This document shows positions 1 through 8,696 of a stretch of DNA of 64,000 nt, piece after piece. The notes beneath the pieces are model-generated. The model did not search any database. It saw nothing but the letters and a program-made list of their open reading frames with translations, and was not told the DNA's origin. The DNA comes from Thioclava sp. GXIMD2076 (GTDB lineage: Bacteria > Pseudomonadota > Alphaproteobacteria > Rhodobacterales > Rhodobacteraceae). The stretch spans positions 62,001-126,000 of the forward strand of contig NZ_CP149933.1 of assembly GCF_037949795.1 (NCBI RefSeq), written 5' to 3'. Positions within the stretch are counted from its first letter, which is position 1. Each line of letters starts with the position of its first letter. Made by a program: the position numbers and the translations under genes.

Positions 1-544
1 GCAGGGTCGCGGGCTCGGGCAGGTCGAAATGTTGGCGCGAGACATACCAGCCGTGGCGGACCGGTGGCAGCGGAGTCAGGTCGGCCCCGCGCGGAGCCAG
101 ATCGCGCAAGAGGATGACGATATCAAGCTCGTCCGCCAGCAGCGCCTCGCTCATATGGTCTGATGTATCGATCGAGATCTCGAAGCGTAGAAGGGGGTGA
201 CGGCTGCGCAGCATGGTCAGCATGCGTGGCAGGATTGTGTGGGTCATCGTCTCGGCTACCCCAAGGCGCACCACCCCCGCCATGACACCCTGTGTCAGTT
301 CGTTGAGGATGCGCTCCCGGCTTTCCAGAAGCGTCTCTGCCTCGTCGAGGAGCCTGCGCCCGACCGCGGTGAGCCGTACCCCACGTCCGGCTTTCTCGAA
401 GATCGAGATCTTCAACCTGTCCTCGAGATGGTGGATGCGGCGCGAGATGGCCGATTGCGCGATCCCCGTCTGGTCGGATGCGGCACGGAACCCCCCATGG
501 CGGGTGATCGCGCGGATCATTTCGATATCGCGAAACTCGAACAT
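1..544 (-). CDS. LysR-family transcriptional regulator, 3' end off the window
   Basis: About 181 codons are present, starting at the ATG at 544. The N-terminus (MFEFRDIEMIRAITRHGGF) is a typical LysR winged helix-turn-helix: residues 15-35 carry the GGFRAASDQTGIAQSAISRR helices. A linker helix follows, then the start of the substrate-binding domain (GVMAGVVRLGVAETMTHTI). The C-terminal half lies beyond position 1, so its target operon may lie outside too. The next rightward gene (855) is divergent from it. Family is certain; ligand unknown. Confidence 0.9.
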   Translation of the reverse strand, partial: MFEFRDIEMIRAITRHGGFRAASDQTGIAQSAISRRIHHLEDRLKISIFEKAGRGVRLTAVGRRLLDEAETLLESRERILNELTQGVMAGVVRLGVAETMTHTILPRMLTMLRSRHPLLRFEISIDTSDHMSEALLADELDIVILLRDLAPRGADLTPLPPVRHGWYVSRQHFDLPEPATL

Positions 545-755
545 GGCAGGGCTCCGGTGGGTAGGGGGCAGTTGTCTGGATCCGCCCGAAACTAGAGCAG
601 GCGCGGGCTCCGGTCCATCGGGATGATCGATTCTGCGCCACAGGGTCGCGCGGGGATGGCCGGCCGCTCCGGTTTGGCGGCTCCCGGATGTCTCTATGCC
701 AAGCGTTTTAGTCAGGTTAAAATCCCTGACAGAATGTATCAACTATTTGTTTTTG

Positions 756-784
756 TTGACTTATATCTTCTTTGGGGCTATCTT
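756..784 (+). promoter_or_regulatory. Probable sigma-70 promoter of the 60-aa protein gene
   Basis: TTGACT at 756-761 and TATCTT at 779-784 are separated by exactly 17 bases, inside a locally AT-rich stretch (about 700-800) of an otherwise GC-rich region. The ATG at 855 follows about 65 bases downstream of the predicted start point, with an AAGGA ribosome site before it. The rest of the 545-854 gap holds only the start region of the divergent LysR gene. Confidence 0.55.
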
Positions 785-854
785 CCTCTCAATCACCGGC
801 AAGAGGGCTATCCCGCCCGCCGATCTGTCGAGATCACACCCGAAAGGAAACAAC

Positions 855-1037
855 ATGACCAAGACCTGTTCCGACTGCGCCTTCTTCGAGGACCACAAGA
901 CCAACGCAGCGGCCGCCGCGGATGATGCGGGCCTGTGCCGCTTCAACCCGCCCGTTTCGCAGCCTGACGCTTCGGCCCATGGCTTGTGGCCGGTGGTGAA
1001 GACCGATGACTGGTGCGGCCATTTCGAGGCTGAATGA
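855..1037 (+). CDS. Small four-cysteine protein, 60 aa, function unknown
   Basis: The start at 855 follows a good AAGGA site. Four cysteines are spaced like a metal-binding knuckle: C5-x2-C8, C28 and C54, with aromatic residues next to them (CAFF, CRF, DDWCGHF). This resembles the small rubredoxin- or HiPIP-like folds seen in stand-alone proteins of unknown role. There is no signal peptide or membrane segment. It has its own promoter and a strong terminator directly after it, so it is probably monocistronic and well expressed. Being a real gene is well supported; the metal is inference. Confidence 0.75.
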   Translation: MTKTCSDCAFFEDHKTNAAAAADDAGLCRFNPPVSQPDASAHGLWPVVKTDDWCGHFEAE

Positions 1038-1062
1038 GCTTTTCGCTCTCGGATACCATGCA

Positions 1063-1095
1063 AAGAGGGCGCTCCACTGGAGCGCCCTCTTTTTT
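1063..1095 (+). terminator. Rho-independent terminator of the 60-aa gene
   Basis: Perfect 14-base arms (1063-1076 and 1078-1091, practical stem AAGAGGGCGCTC with a short loop) run into a T tract ending at 1095. It lies 25 bases after the stop codon. Confidence 0.9.
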
Positions 1096-1173
1096 CTTGA
1101 AGACAATGATTAGGGGCCTCTTGCTTTTTCCGAGTATTTTTGTCAAGTTAATTTCCGAAGCAAGGAGATACCT

Positions 1174-1632
1174 ATGTCCCAGACGCGAAACGCGCAGATC
1201 CAGCCTGACAGATCGGGCATCCTGACCACCGGCTTTCCCAAGAGCGCGCTTCTGCGCGTATTCCGGCTTCAGATGCAAAGCATTGATGTGCCAGCCAAAC
1301 ACGGCTGGATGCGCGCGCTTGCCTATGCGCAGCAGGTCTGGGGACGGCCGATAGGCGCACAGGTATTCTCTGAAATGGCTGTATTGATGGACCGCGTGAT
1401 GACGGCCCGTCGCTCGCCCATGGGCTACGGTAACCCCGATTGCGAATGCTGCGCGAACCGGATCAACCCTCTGGAGGGTTATCTGCTCAATGTCATTGCG
1501 GCGCAGTGGGCGGGCAAACCCACACAGGCCGAAGGCTTCGCGCTCTTCCTCTCCGAGGCCAATGGCCCCGACCAACTCGTCAAAGCCGCCGCGCGGGTGG
1601 CGGGCCTTCTTCCCAAACCGCAGGCAAACTGA
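1174..1632 (+). CDS. Conserved-looking hypothetical protein, 152 aa
   Basis: The ATG at 1174 is preceded by an AAGGAGA ribosome site. The protein is soluble with no signal peptide. I do not recognise the family. A compact cysteine group, NPDCECCANRIN (C90, C92, C93), sits before a hydrophobic helix (GYLLNVIAAQWAG) and could bind a metal or form a disulfide. The N-terminal half is helical and basic. It is followed by 220 bases without a gene and then a convergent dehydrogenase gene. Confidence 0.65.
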   Translation: MSQTRNAQIQPDRSGILTTGFPKSALLRVFRLQMQSIDVPAKHGWMRALAYAQQVWGRPIGAQVFSEMAVLMDRVMTARRSPMGYGNPDCECCANRINPLEGYLLNVIAAQWAGKPTQAEGFALFLSEANGPDQLVKAAARVAGLLPKPQAN

Positions 1633-1852
1633 ACCGAAGCCCCGAACGGGCCCCGACTGCGTTGTCACGGGCAACATGCAGCGATCCAAACGGTCGCGGG
1701 TGCCTTGCGAGGCGCGCAAGGCCTGCGTGGTCAGGTGGCTCTAGGCAGGCGGGGCGCATGGCCCCAAGATCACGGCGGGCCAATGGCGGGTGCCGTGGCA
1801 AAGGTCCGTGCGTATCGGTTCGATCGCGGCATTCTCAGGCCGGTTGGAGGTG

Positions 1853-2683
1853 TCAGCCGCCGAGAGCCGTGCGCAGAGGGGGTTCGTCGACATCTTTGCC
1901 CGAGAAGATGCGCCAGGCATCGACGCCTTGATAGAAGAAGAGCTCCCAGCCCGAAATCCGGACCAGTCCGAGAGCTTCCGCACTTTGCATGAACTCGGTC
2001 TCACGCGGAGTATAGACGGCATCGAAGGCCCACTGCGCGCCTTCCATCGCTGCGCGCGCCAAAGGCGTGCCGCCGCGACCCGACATGCCCAGCGGAGTGC
2101 AGTTGATCAGCCCCTCTGCGCCGCTTGCGGCAGAGGCTGCATCGTCCTCCACGCGGATCTCCGTGTCGGGGCGGGTGCTGCGCAGAACGCGGGCAAGCGC
2201 CTCGGCCTTGGCGCGGTCGCGATCAACCAGCCGGATCTCGGGCGCACCGAGCGCCAGCAATCCGAAGGCCACGGCCCGACCCACGCCGCCAGTGCCGACC
2301 ATCAGCACAGGACCGGGTGCGGCCTCGCCGCGGATGGTGCGGTAGGCGCGGATGAAACCGGTATAATCGGTGTTGAAACCGCGCGGCCCGTCACTGTCGA
2401 AACGCACCGTGTTACAGGCGCCCATTGCCTGCACCAGCGGGTCCTCGATGGTCAGTTGTGGAACCACCAATTCCTTGTAGGGATAGGTGATATTGGTGCC
2501 GCGATAGCCCAGAGCGGGGAGGGATGCGAAAATCTCGTCCCAGCTCCGGCCCATCTCCTGTGGAACGAGCAGGTCATAGCGCACCTCGATCCCTGCCTGC
2601 GCGCCCGCGAACCTATGCAGCTTGGGCGAGGAGGAGGCCGCAATATGATCGCCAATCAGCCCCAGAAGTAGTGTGGTGCTCAT
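1853..2683 (-). CDS. Shikimate dehydrogenase (AroE) family protein, probably catabolic
   Basis: At 276 aa it is full length for AroE-type NAD(P)-dependent shikimate/quinate dehydrogenases. Visible family features: the substrate serines S17 and S19 (ASSSPKLH), catalytic K70 (NITYPYK), D106 (NTDYTGF), the dinucleotide loop GTGGVG at 130-135, NCTPLGM, and a C-terminal GWELFFYQG. Its ATG overlaps the tctA stop (ATGA), so it is the last gene of the tctC-tctB-tctA operon. That placement argues for a role in using an imported hydroaromatic acid rather than housekeeping aromatic synthesis. The exact substrate is inference. Confidence 0.88.
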   Translation of the reverse strand: MSTTLLLGLIGDHIAASSSPKLHRFAGAQAGIEVRYDLLVPQEMGRSWDEIFASLPALGYRGTNITYPYKELVVPQLTIEDPLVQAMGACNTVRFDSDGPRGFNTDYTGFIRAYRTIRGEAAPGPVLMVGTGGVGRAVAFGLLALGAPEIRLVDRDRAKAEALARVLRSTRPDTEIRVEDDAASAASGAEGLINCTPLGMSGRGGTPLARAAMEGAQWAFDAVYTPRETEFMQSAEALGLVRISGWELFFYQGVDAWRIFSGKDVDEPPLRTALGG

Positions 2684-4179
2684 GCTTTGCCTTTCTTCCG
2701 CAGCTTGGTCCAGATCGGCGTCTGGCTCAGGAATATGACGATAACGGCGACAAACAGCGTCAGCGAGAGCGGGCTTGTCAGAATGCCCATGAAGAACTGG
2801 CCCAGATCCTCGCGTTCCGAGATGATCGCGCGGCGCCAGTTGTCGTCCAGTAGACGCGACAGGATCACACCGAGGATCACCGGACCCAACGGATAACCGT
2901 AATGGCGCATGAAATAGCCCACGATCCCGAAGCCCAGCATCCAGTAGACATCGGTCACCGAGTTGTTCACCGCATAGGCCCCCACGATCGACAGCAGCAG
3001 GATCAGCGGTATCAGCACCGAGCGCGGCATCTCGACGATCTTGGTGAAGATCCTGATCCCCGTCAGGCCGAAGAGCAACATGAAGAAATTGGCCGTGACC
3101 AGAGCGCCAACGATGAACCAGAACATATCGGGCTGTTCGACCATCAGCATCGGGCCGGGATTGAGACCATGGATGAAGAGCGCCCCGATCATGATCGCGG
3201 TCACCGCATCGCCCGGAATGCCCAGCGTCATCATCGGGATGAAGGCCCCGCCCACGGCGGCGTTATTGGCGGTCTCGGGGGCGACAAGCCCCTCGATGGC
3301 GCCTTGGCCGAAGGGACGGGAGGGTTTCTTGGTGACGCGTTTGGCGTGGTCATAGGCCATGAGCGCCGCAATATCGCCGCCGGTGCCCGGAAGTGCGCCG
3401 ATCAACACGCCGATGGTGGAGGTCTGCAGGCTGAGCGGCAGATGCTTGCGGATGGTGCCGAAGGAGGGCACGATGCGCGAGAGCGTCTGGCGCATGGCTT
3501 TGCTATCGACATGGTGGAGCTGCATCAGCGCCTCGGACACGCCGAACATCCCGATCATCACCGGAATGAAGGAGATCCCGTCGGTCAGCAGCGGAATGTC
3601 GAAGGTGAAGCGCTCGTCGAAGGTCAGCGGGTCCATGCCCACCGCGCCGATCGCGATGCCGAAGGCACCGGCAAAGATCCCCTTGATGAGCGAGCCTTGA
3701 GAGAGCGAGCCCACTAGCAGGATGCCCAGAACAGCCAGCAGCATATAGTCGCGCGGCTGGAAAGTCAGCGCGAATTTCGACACCGAGGGCGCCAGAAGGG
3801 CCAGCACGGCAATGCCCACGAAGCCGCCGAAGAAAGACATGACAGTGGTGATGCCGATGGCCTCGCCCGCCTCACCGCGCTGCGCCATCGGGTAGCCATC
3901 CATCGCGGTGGCAATGGCCGAGGGTGCACCGGGGATGTTGAGCAGGATCGCCGTGCGCGAGCCGCCATAGACCCCGCCCATATAGATGCCGATCATCAGC
4001 GAGATCGCGGGCAGCACGTCCCAGGAGAAGGTGAAGGAGATCAGGATCGACACCGCCATGGTGACCGATAGTCCGGGAATGGCGCCGATATAGACGCCTG
4101 CGAAAGTGCCGACCCCCACCAGCAAGAGCAGCTCGGGTTGGGTGAAAACCGTCAGGAATGCCATGAGCGTCTCCATCAT
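2680..4179 (-). CDS. tctA: Tripartite tricarboxylate transporter, large permease TctA
   Basis: 499 aa, the usual length for TctA, with about 12 predicted membrane segments. The family's conserved glycine/proline-rich repeats are visible: GAIPGLSVTMAVSI near the N-terminus and GALPGTGGDIAALMAYDHAK in the middle, plus GLVAPETANNA. It forms the ion-coupled channel that accepts a carboxylate from the periplasmic binding protein TctC. It overlaps tctB upstream and the dehydrogenase gene downstream by four bases each, indicating translational coupling. Confidence 0.95.
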   Translation of the reverse strand: MMETLMAFLTVFTQPELLLLVGVGTFAGVYIGAIPGLSVTMAVSILISFTFSWDVLPAISLMIGIYMGGVYGGSRTAILLNIPGAPSAIATAMDGYPMAQRGEAGEAIGITTVMSFFGGFVGIAVLALLAPSVSKFALTFQPRDYMLLAVLGILLVGSLSQGSLIKGIFAGAFGIAIGAVGMDPLTFDERFTFDIPLLTDGISFIPVMIGMFGVSEALMQLHHVDSKAMRQTLSRIVPSFGTIRKHLPLSLQTSTIGVLIGALPGTGGDIAALMAYDHAKRVTKKPSRPFGQGAIEGLVAPETANNAAVGGAFIPMMTLGIPGDAVTAIMIGALFIHGLNPGPMLMVEQPDMFWFIVGALVTANFFMLLFGLTGIRIFTKIVEMPRSVLIPLILLLSIVGAYAVNNSVTDVYWMLGFGIVGYFMRHYGYPLGPVILGVILSRLLDDNWRRAIISEREDLGQFFMGILTSPLSLTLFVAVIVIFLSQTPIWTKLRKKGKA

Positions 4180-4751
4180 TTGCCTCCACTAATAAGGGTG
4201 CGGACGGCCTGCAGGATCTCGGCCTCGGGCACGATGCCTGCGGGCATAAGCACGGTGAAGACGATGCGGAAGACCAGATAGATCACCGCGAGCGTGCCTA
4301 GCGACACCGCCAGCGTGAAGCCCCAGCCGCGACGGGAGAGGAGCTTGATGGCGGCGATCAGAAATAATGCCGATGTCGGCAGGAAGCCCAGAGGCTCAAG
4401 CACAATTCCGTAGAGCACCAGAAACACCGCCAGCACCAGCACCAAGGGCGGCAGGATATCGCCCGTAAGCGTTTCGGTCTCGGTTTTCGGCAGGCGGGCG
4501 GTTTTCCAGCCGATCACGAGGGCGCTCACCAGCATCACGGCCGCGGTGGCCATGGGCACCGCGCCCGCGCTCGAGAGGCTGTCGAAGCCCGCGATACCAT
4601 AGGCGTTCCAAAGCAGGGCGCCGCTGAACAGGACCAGAATGGCGGTGAAGATGCGCTCGCCCGGTCGGCGATGGGTGGCATCGCCTCCCGGTGTCGCATC
4701 GGATGACCCGTCCAGTGACGCGTCATGCTGGTGGTGAAGATGATCTTTCAT
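4176..4751 (-). CDS. tctB: Tripartite tricarboxylate transporter, small permease TctB
   Basis: 191 aa with a histidine-rich hydrophilic N-terminus and four predicted membrane helices (about 33-53, 65-82, 100-125, 143-170), as in the TctB family. The ATG at 4751 follows a GGAGG site. It overlaps tctA by four bases. A stem-loop lies between it and tctC, so it is probably expressed below tctC. Confidence 0.92.
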   Translation of the reverse strand: MKDHLHHQHDASLDGSSDATPGGDATHRRPGERIFTAILVLFSGALLWNAYGIAGFDSLSSAGAVPMATAAVMLVSALVIGWKTARLPKTETETLTGDILPPLVLVLAVFLVLYGIVLEPLGFLPTSALFLIAAIKLLSRRGWGFTLAVSLGTLAVIYLVFRIVFTVLMPAGIVPEAEILQAVRTLISGGK

Positions 4752-4814
4752 CTTTCCTCCGGAATGTTTGGCAAACGAGACGGGCGCGCCTGAACGCGGG
4801 CACTGCCCCCAAGG

Positions 4815-4839
4815 AAAAAGCCGGACCCGAAGGTCCGGC
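4815..4839 (-). terminator. Intercistronic terminator/attenuator between tctC and tctB
   Basis: On the minus strand an 8-bp stem GCCGGACC is closed by a TTCG tetraloop (4828-4831) and followed by TTTTT (4819-4815). It sits 19 bases after the tctC stop and about 64 bases before the tctB start. A partial terminator here fits the usual excess of binding protein over permease. Confidence 0.85.
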
Positions 4840-4857
4840 CCCGTGATCCGCGCGGGA

Positions 4858-5862
4858 TTACTTGGACGGACGGCTTATGCCGAATTCTTCGGGCGAATTC
4901 TTGGCGATACCGGCATCCTGCAGCAGCCATGCGGTATTTTGCTGCCATTTGGTCAGGAACTCCTGCGCCTCGTCACCCGAGATGTTCATGAGCGTATAGC
5001 CGCGCTTGTCCATCAGGTCCTTGAAGCCCTGCTGCTCGGCGGCTTCATGATAGGCCGTCTGCAGCTTGGTGATGGCCTCTTCGGGCGTTCCGTTCTTCAC
5101 GAAGATCCCGAAGAACGGACCCCACGGCAGATATTGCGCATAGGCGTCGTTGAACTGCGTCACGGGCGGCACATCGGGCAGGAAGGGGCTGGCTTGGGTA
5201 TCGATGACGGCCAGCGGCTTCATATTGCCTGCCTTGATGGATTCGATCGAGGCACCGAGCACGGCGGGCATTACATCGATGGCCCCGCCCTGCAACGCGG
5301 TCAGCGCCGGACCGTCGCCATCATAGGGCACGGAGATGAAGTCGAGATCGCCTTCTGCCGCCTCGAGCATCGCGGATACCACCGAAGGCAGACCGCCAGG
5401 ACCCGTCGATCCGATGCGCAGCTTGCCCGGGTTCTCTTTGATATAGGCGATCATGCCGGCGTAATCGCTGAAGGGCGCGTCGTTATTTGCCACAAGGATC
5501 GGCGTGCCGCGGGCCAGAATGCTGATCGGCGTGAAATCCGAATAATCCTTTTTGCCAAGGCCGAGAACTTTGTAAAGCAACGGGTTTTCTGCACCGATCA
5601 GCATGGTGTAGCCATCGGCTTTGGTTTTCTCGACCTTGTTGAGCGCGATCGCACCCACCCCGCCCGTGATGTTTTGCAGCACGACGCTGGCGCCCAGCAC
5701 GTCTTCGGCATGTGGCGTGACCGCACGGATCACGGTATCGGTCGAGCCGCCCGCACCCCATTGGATGATGCCTTGGATCTCTTTCGCGGGATAGTCCTGC
5801 GCGAAGGCTGCGGATGCCATCAGGCTTAGCGCCGACACGGCACCGATCAGAATATGTTTCAT
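4858..5862 (-). CDS. tctC: Tripartite tricarboxylate transporter periplasmic binding protein TctC
   Basis: The ATG at 5862 is chosen because a GGGAGG site precedes it and it begins a clean signal peptide (MKHILIGAVSALSLMASAAFA, cleavage near residue 21); the open frame extends further upstream without support. The mature protein starts DYPAKEIQ and has the GAGGSTDTVIR loop typical of Bug/TctC receptors that hold a carboxylate. 334 aa total. It is first in the operon with tctB, tctA and the AroE-type gene, driven from a promoter region carrying a LysR-type site. Confidence 0.95.
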   Translation of the reverse strand: MKHILIGAVSALSLMASAAFAQDYPAKEIQGIIQWGAGGSTDTVIRAVTPHAEDVLGASVVLQNITGGVGAIALNKVEKTKADGYTMLIGAENPLLYKVLGLGKKDYSDFTPISILARGTPILVANNDAPFSDYAGMIAYIKENPGKLRIGSTGPGGLPSVVSAMLEAAEGDLDFISVPYDGDGPALTALQGGAIDVMPAVLGASIESIKAGNMKPLAVIDTQASPFLPDVPPVTQFNDAYAQYLPWGPFFGIFVKNGTPEEAITKLQTAYHEAAEQQGFKDLMDKRGYTLMNISGDEAQEFLTKWQQNTAWLLQDAGIAKNSPEEFGISRPSK

Positions 5863-5933
5863 GGTGTTCCTCCCAAAACTCCACTGGGCGCTCCTCAGGC
5901 CCGGATACAGGATATGATGCCTAGATGATCTCA

Positions 5934-5977
5934 TAACGTCAAATGCAGAAACTTGCTGTCTATTAACATAATGTTAT
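5934..5977 (-). promoter_or_regulatory. Two-part LysR-type control site of the tctC promoter
   Basis: A perfect 13-base palindrome TAACAT-A-ATGTTA (5965-5977) has the T-N11-A form of LysR sites. Reading toward tctC, 22 bases later comes TTGACGTTA (5942-5934), which could serve as the -35 element plus an activation half-site. The same two motifs in the same order and nearly the same spacing occur at 6913-6955. Confidence 0.7.
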
Positions 5978-5978
5978 T

Positions 5979-6899
5979 TCATGACTCGCGACATAGTGGC
6001 ATCTGTGCGGCCAGTGCCAGCTCTTTGCGGAACCGCGCGATAGTATATTCCGCAAAAGATGACAGCACCCTTCCCTGTTTGCGCACGGCATAGATATGGA
6101 TCGAGTGCCGCGTCTCAAGCGGGCGCAAAACGATGCCGGGCAGCCAGTCATCGGCCACCGAGAACCGGTCGACCACCGCAACGCCCAAGCCCTGTCGCAC
6201 GAGCCCGATCACCGTTTGCGAGAACCGTCCACGCAGGCTCTGGCGGATCTCGATCCCCGCCGCACGGAACGGACGCATGAGGATTTCACCATAAGGATCC
6301 GCGGGGTCGATGCCGATCAGGGGCTCGCGGGCGAGCGTCTCGATACTGATAACCTCCTGTGCCGCCAGCGGATGCTCGGCAGGCAGCGCACAGATCAGCG
6401 CCGCCTGACCCACCTCCTCGGTCTCGACGCCCGGATTGTCGACTCTGGAACTCATGATCACGAACTCGCCGCGTTCAAGCAGCAGGTAATCGACGGTTTC
6501 CTCGATCTTCAGGATGTTGAGATCGACATAGAGGTCGGGGAAGCGTTTGCGGACATCTCGGATCGCACGGGGCGCGACGAATTGGGCGACCGACGGGGCT
6601 GATCCGAAGGCCAGCGCGACATTCTCGCCCTTCTTGAGGCTGTCGAGCGCGAGTTGCAGATTGGCGACATCCTTGTAGACGGTGCGGATCTGGTCGAACA
6701 CGGCCTGCGCCTCGACCGAAGGCACAAACAGCCCCGCGCGCCGTTCGAACAGCCGCAGCCCAAGCGTTTCCTCGGTATGTTTGATCAGGCGGCTGATGCC
6801 CGGGGCCGAGACGTTGAGATGCTCGGCGGCGCCCTGGATCGTGCCGCGCAGCATGACGGCGCGGATGACCTCGATCTGGCGCAGGGTGATGTCGCTCAT
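5979..6899 (-). CDS. LysR-family regulator of the tct/flavoprotein cluster
   Basis: 306 aa starting at the ATG at 6899 (MSDITLRQIEVIRAVMLRG). The open frame continues far upstream but only as antisense to the flavoprotein gene, so that extension is rejected. The N-terminal HTH (GTIQGAAEHLNVSAPGISR) and the substrate domain (ENVALAFGSAPSVAQFVAP onward) are complete. It lies between the tctC operon and the divergent flavoprotein operon. Both promoter regions carry the same site, so it most likely controls both and its own expression. Inducer probably the imported acid (inference). Confidence 0.93.
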   Translation of the reverse strand: MSDITLRQIEVIRAVMLRGTIQGAAEHLNVSAPGISRLIKHTEETLGLRLFERRAGLFVPSVEAQAVFDQIRTVYKDVANLQLALDSLKKGENVALAFGSAPSVAQFVAPRAIRDVRKRFPDLYVDLNILKIEETVDYLLLERGEFVIMSSRVDNPGVETEEVGQAALICALPAEHPLAAQEVISIETLAREPLIGIDPADPYGEILMRPFRAAGIEIRQSLRGRFSQTVIGLVRQGLGVAVVDRFSVADDWLPGIVLRPLETRHSIHIYAVRKQGRVLSSFAEYTIARFRKELALAAQMPLCRES

Positions 6900-6912
6900 A
6901 GCGTCTCTCGCA

Positions 6913-6955
6913 TAACATGAGGTTAACAGGGTGAATGATAGGATACTTGACGTTA
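6913..6955 (+). promoter_or_regulatory. Two-part LysR-type site in the lysR/flavoprotein divergent promoter
   Basis: TAACAT-GAG-GTTA (6913-6925, again T-N11-A) is followed 21 bases later by TTGACGTTA (6947-6955). This reproduces the tctC promoter layout (palindrome, 22 bases, TTGACGTTA), here oriented toward the flavoprotein gene at 7014. Confidence 0.7.
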
Positions 6956-7013
6956 ATCGTGCAAGGGTCGAATTTCCCGCCCGACAAGGTAGCGGACGCG
7001 GGAGGAAAAGCGC

Positions 7014-8696
7014 ATGGCCGAGAGGGAGGAGACCGATCTGGTCGTGATCGGATCGGGGGCGGGCGGTCTGGCTGCGGCAGTCAGTGCCGCGGTTTCGGGA
7101 TTGCGGGTTATCGTATTGGAAGCGACGGAGGTGATGGGCGGCACGAGCGCATGGTCGGGCGGGTGGATCTTCGCGCCGGGCAATCCGCTGGCCAGACGTG
7201 CGGGAATAACCGAACGCGACGGCGCCCCGCGCCGCTATCTGCAAGCCGTGGCGGGGAATTACTTCAAACCTGAAAAGGTCGATGCGTTTCTGGCGGCGGC
7301 GCCGGAGATGGTGGAGTTCTTCGAGAGCCGGACGGCGCTTTGCTTCGAGGCCGGGCTCAAGATTCCCGATACCTATGGCCATCTGCCCGATGCGGGGCAG
7401 GGCGGACGCTCGGTCATCGCCGCGCCCTTCGATGCGCGCGCGTTGGGGGCGGATCTGGCGCTTCTGCGCAAACCCATGCCTGAAACGACCTTCAAGGGGA
7501 TGACCATCCAGTCCGGCCCTGACCTGCGGGCCTTTATGACCATGCTGCGCTCGCCGCGCGCGTTTGTGCATGTGACTAAGCGGGTGCTGCGCCATTTTCG
7601 CGATCTGGCACTGCACGGGCGCGGGATGGATCTGCGCAACGGAGCGGCACTGATGGGGCGGCTGCTCCTGTCGGCGCGGCAGGCGGGGGTGGATCTGCGC
7701 ACCGGCCAGCAGGTGCAGGCGCTCGAGCACGATCAGGGACGGGTCAACGGGGTCATTCTGGCGGATGGCAGCCGGATCGCCGCACGGCGTGGTGTCGTTC
7801 TGGCGACGGGCGGGTTCGGACAGGACCCCCAGCTGCGGGCTGACCTGATGACGCGTCCGCAGGAGAACCTCGCCCTTGCGGTGCCCTCGGCAAAGGGGGC
7901 GGGGATGCGGCTCGGACAGGCCGCAGGCGGGGCACTCGATCTCGATCTGGCGAATGTGACAGCCTATTGTCCGGTTTCGCAGGTGCTCTGGCCTGACGGG
8001 CGGCGCGGGGTGTTTCCGCATATCATCGATCGCGGCAAACCGGGGGTGATCGGGGTGCTGGCGGACGGGCGGCGGTTCTGCAACGAAGGTCTGGGCTATC
8101 ATGACTATGTCACGGCGCTGCTCGGAGCGGTCGCGGAGGACCAGCCCGCCGTCTCGTGGCTGGTCTGCGATCACCGGTTCCTGCGCCGCTTCGGGCTGGG
8201 GATCGTGCGTCCCGCGCCGGTGCCCTTCGGCTACTGGTTGAAATCGGGCTATCTACAGCGCGGGAAAACGCTGGAGGATCTGGCACAGGCCTGCGGGATC
8301 GATCCGGCAGGGCTGGCTGCGACGGTCGAGACCTATAACACGCAGGCGCGGCGCGGGGAGGACCCGCTCTTCGGGCGCGGCACCACGCCCTATATGCGTC
8401 TGCAGGGCGACCCCGAACAGAGCCCTAACCCCAATCTCGCTCCGATCGAGCGCGGCCCGTTCTATGCGGTGAAAGTCGTGCCGGGCAGTTTCGGGACCTT
8501 TGCGGGGCTACGCACGGATGGTCGGGCACGGGTGCTCGATGCGGAAGGCGCGGTGATCGGCGGGCTCTATGCGGCAGGAGGCGACAATGCCTCGGTCTTT
8601 GGCGGGTTCTATCCGGCAGGCGGTATCAATCTCGGCCCCGCCCTGACCTTCGGGTTTATTGCGGGGCGCCACGCGGCGCAGGAGGAACGCGCATGA
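7014..8696 (+). CDS. FAD-dependent dehydrogenase of the ketosteroid dehydrogenase/fumarate reductase type
   Basis: 560 aa. The N-terminal FAD-binding motif GSGAGGLAAAVSAA is followed by the acidic ribose-binding residue (VLEATEVMGGTSAWSGG). A second FAD contact region is near the C-terminus (YAAGGDNASVFGGFYPAGG, NLGPALTFG). This is the layout of 3-ketosteroid delta-1-dehydrogenases and flavoprotein subunits that desaturate a C-C bond next to a carbonyl or carboxylate. No signal peptide is visible, so it is cytoplasmic. It is co-transcribed with the TIM-barrel gene (ATGA overlap) and divergent from its LysR regulator. Substrate unknown; a cyclic carboxylate fits the neighbours. Confidence 0.85.
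   Translation: MAEREETDLVVIGSGAGGLAAAVSAAVSGLRVIVLEATEVMGGTSAWSGGWIFAPGNPLARRAGITERDGAPRRYLQAVAGNYFKPEKVDAFLAAAPEMVEFFESRTALCFEAGLKIPDTYGHLPDAGQGGRSVIAAPFDARALGADLALLRKPMPETTFKGMTIQSGPDLRAFMTMLRSPRAFVHVTKRVLRHFRDLALHGRGMDLRNGAALMGRLLLSARQAGVDLRTGQQVQALEHDQGRVNGVILADGSRIAARRGVVLATGGFGQDPQLRADLMTRPQENLALAVPSAKGAGMRLGQAAGGALDLDLANVTAYCPVSQVLWPDGRRGVFPHIIDRGKPGVIGVLADGRRFCNEGLGYHDYVTALLGAVAEDQPAVSWLVCDHRFLRRFGLGIVRPAPVPFGYWLKSGYLQRGKTLEDLAQACGIDPAGLAATVETYNTQARRGEDPLFGRGTTPYMRLQGDPEQSPNPNLAPIERGPFYAVKVVPGSFGTFAGLRTDGRARVLDAEGAVIGGLYAAGGDNASVFGGFYPAGGINLGPALTFGFIAGRHAAQEERA

Noticed and set aside
6900..8174. 425-codon upstream extension of the LysR frame
   Set aside because: It is antisense to the flavoprotein gene; the LysR HTH begins right at the ATG at 6899.
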